Source: JBFWNZ01 sp050250795
GTDB taxonomy: Bacteria; Pseudomonadota; Alphaproteobacteria; UBA8366
Assembly: GCA_050250795.1 (NCBI GenBank)
Contig: JBFWNZ010000273.1
Location: 1 to 5,435 of the forward strand
DNA length: 5,435 nt
Direction of reading: 5' to 3'
Shown here: positions 4,166 to 5,435 of the stretch, in pieces
How the letters are laid out: each line of letters begins with the position of its first letter
Position numbering within the stretch: position 1 is the first letter of the stretch
The notes under the pieces: generated by a model
What the model saw: the letters and a program-made list of their open reading frames with translations, nothing else
Told to the model about the DNA's origin: nothing
Database searches by the model: none
Translations under genes and position numbers: made by a program

Positions 4166-5230
4166 GTGAAGCGGATCGGCGTTCTGACCAGCGGCGGCGA
4201 TTGCGCCGGATTGAACGCGGCATTGCGTGCGGTGGTGTATCGCGCGGTCCAGGGATATGGCTGGACGGTCGTCGGCATCGAGCAAGGAACCCATGGCCTG
4301 CTCGACCGCCCGCCCCGGGCGCGCACGCTGACGCCGTCGGACTTCGACGGCACCCTGCTGCGGCAGGGGGGGACCGTTCTCGGGACGACCAACAGGGGCG
4401 ACCCCTTCGACTATCCGACTCCCGACGGCCGCCGCGATCTCTCCGGCGAGGTGATCCAGGGCTTTCAGGCGCTGCAACTGGATGCGTTGATCGGGATCGG
4501 CGGCGACGGCAGTCAGGCCATCCTGCGCCGGCTGGCCCAGCAGGGCGGCATTCCGCTGGTCTGCATACCCAAGACCATCGACAACGACATCGGCCTCACC
4601 GAAACCTCGATCGGATACGATACGGCCGTGCAGGTGGCGACCGAGGCGCTGGACCATCTTCAGCCGACGGCGGCGAGTCACGACCGGATCATGGTGCTGG
4701 AGGTGATGGGCCGCGATGCCGGCCATATCGCCCTGGTGGCCGGCATCGCGGGCGGCGCCGATGTCATTCTTATTCCGGAGATCCCCTACGACCTCGACCG
4801 CGTGGCCGCCAAGATCGAAGCGGTGCGCGAGGGCGGGCGGAACTTCTCGCTTGTGGTCGTCGCCGAAGCGGTCCGCACCAAGGAAGGCGATGCCGTGCGA
4901 TCCGCGACCGCACGGTATGGCGGAATCGGGCATTACATCAGCGAGCGGCTTGCCGAGCGCATCGACGCGGAGGTCCGCGTGATGGTCCTGGGACATCTTC
5001 AGCGCGGCGGCACGCCGACCGCGCGGGATCGCCTGATGGCGTCGGCGTTCGGCGTGCATGCCGTCGACCTCATCGCGGCGGGACGTTTCGACCGCATGGT
5101 GGGGTGGCGCGACCGGCAGGTTATCGACGTGTCCATCGAGGATGCCATTGCCGCTTATCACACGGTCGATCTGAACGGCTCGGTGGTGGCGACCGCACGC
5201 GGGCTGGGCATCTGCCTGGGCGATTGCTGA
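4166..5230 (+). CDS. pfkA: 6-phosphofructokinase, PfkA family, Gly/Lys (mixed-substrate) type
   Basis: Phosphorylates fructose 6-phosphate to fructose 1,6-bisphosphate in the cytoplasm, committing sugar to glycolysis. The 354-residue product begins with the phosphate-binding TSGGDCAGLNAALR (8-21) and carries GTTNRGDPF (73-81), GGDGS (112-116), PKTIDND (135-141) with catalytic Asp139, RIMVLEVMGR (174-183) and LGHLQRGG (275-282) for sugar phosphate. Gly115 corresponds to Gly104 of E. coli PfkA, which marks nucleotide use, but Lys136 replaces Gly124, a residue typical of pyrophosphate enzymes. This combination defines the mixed-substrate group, often ATP-using; the donor cannot be settled from sequence. 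The GTG start is chosen because GAGG (4154-4157) lies eight bases upstream and the protein then begins MKRIGVLTSGGD; the ATG at 4127 would add 13 residues and lacks a ribosome binding site. It is divergent from DUF465 and probably co-transcribed with the next gene. Confidence 0.93.
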   Translation: MKRIGVLTSGGDCAGLNAALRAVVYRAVQGYGWTVVGIEQGTHGLLDRPPRARTLTPSDFDGTLLRQGGTVLGTTNRGDPFDYPTPDGRRDLSGEVIQGFQALQLDALIGIGGDGSQAILRRLAQQGGIPLVCIPKTIDNDIGLTETSIGYDTAVQVATEALDHLQPTAASHDRIMVLEVMGRDAGHIALVAGIAGGADVILIPEIPYDLDRVAAKIEAVREGGRNFSLVVVAEAVRTKEGDAVRSATARYGGIGHYISERLAERIDAEVRVMVLGHLQRGGTPTARDRLMASAFGVHAVDLIAAGRFDRMVGWRDRQVIDVSIEDAIAAYHTVDLNGSVVATARGLGICLGDC

Positions 5231-5244
5231 CGAAGGCGGGCAGC

Positions 5245-5435
5245 ATGGCGGACGATGCCGCGCTTTGGCCCTTTTCATTGAGTGTCTATGCCCGGCCGGG
5301 GGTTGCCGAAGCCTGCCTCGCGCTTCAGGCACGGCGCGGTCTGGATGTGAACCTGCTTCTATGGTGCGGGTGGCGGGCGGCGGTCGGAGTCGGTGCCTGT
5401 AACGCGGCGGAACTGCGCGAAGCGATGGCGCTGAC
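5245..5435 (+). CDS. TIGR02444-family protein, N-terminal part (cut by window end)
   Basis: The first 63 residues match the style of the TIGR02444 (DUF2390) family, proteins of roughly 150-170 residues with no established function. Visible family features are LWPFSLSVYARPGVAEACLA (7-26), then LQARRGLDVNLLLWCGW (27-43), equivalent to the usual LQ-x(3)-G-x-DVN-x-LL-x(3)-W pattern. The segment looks helical and soluble. The ATG at 5245 has GAAGG (5232-5236) eight bases upstream; an in-frame TTG at 5224 overlapping the previous stop is less likely. The 14-base gap to the phosphofructokinase stop suggests one transcript, though the two proteins have no known shared task. The rest of the gene is outside the window, so intactness cannot be judged. 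Confidence 0.8.
   Translation, partial: MADDAALWPFSLSVYARPGVAEACLALQARRGLDVNLLLWCGWRAAVGVGACNAAELREAMAL

Noticed and set aside
4139..5332. Open frame of 397 codons on the minus strand opposite the phosphofructokinase gene
   Set aside because: The sense strand encodes a complete, motif-bearing enzyme; the antisense product is His/Arg/Ala-rich and resembles no family.

Overview
This window looks like a piece of chromosome from a GC-rich alphaproteobacterium, most likely a member of the Rhodospirillales or a relative. Three things suggest this: an alphaproteobacterial COQ9-family protein (which implies ubiquinone), a DUF465/YdcH gene close to purE-purK, and a 6-phosphofructokinase of the type that carries lysine in the PKTIDND motif. 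The lineage is inferred from protein style and gene order, without a database search. The DNA is densely coding, and no mobile element, CRISPR array, tRNA or rRNA is visible.

Layout from left to right. Bases 1-145 are a leader region with a GC-rich inverted repeat, a good-looking leftward promoter and a leftward Shine-Dalgarno sequence right at the edge; the gene they would serve lies outside the window. Next is a rightward pair, peptide deformylase (def) and a COQ9-family protein, joined by an ATGA overlap. It runs tail to tail into a leftward purE-purK operon, with only 2 bases between the stop codons. Divergent from purE is a rightward gene for a soluble protein with a degenerate GGDEF domain. 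The 144-bp space between them holds a candidate promoter and a 19-bp interrupted palindrome. The GGDEF gene ends in overlapping stop codons with a leftward DUF465 (YdcH-like) gene. A 74-bp divergent spacer follows, then a rightward 6-phosphofructokinase gene and, 14 bases on, the start of a TIGR02444-family gene cut by the window end.

How the genes work together. Most are housekeeping: N-terminal protein maturation (Def), ubiquinone biosynthesis support (COQ9), the N5-CAIR route of purine synthesis (PurK then PurE) and upper glycolysis (PFK). They do not form one pathway. The most interesting item is the GGDEF protein. It appears to have lost both side-chain metal ligands of a diguanylate cyclase but keeps a correctly spaced RxxD inhibitory site, so it may be a c-di-GMP receptor and not an enzyme. 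Second are the palindrome over its ribosome binding site, the absence of rpsU from its expected place beside the COQ9 gene, and the G/K active-site signature of the phosphofructokinase. I see no evidence for a wholly new multi-gene system here.
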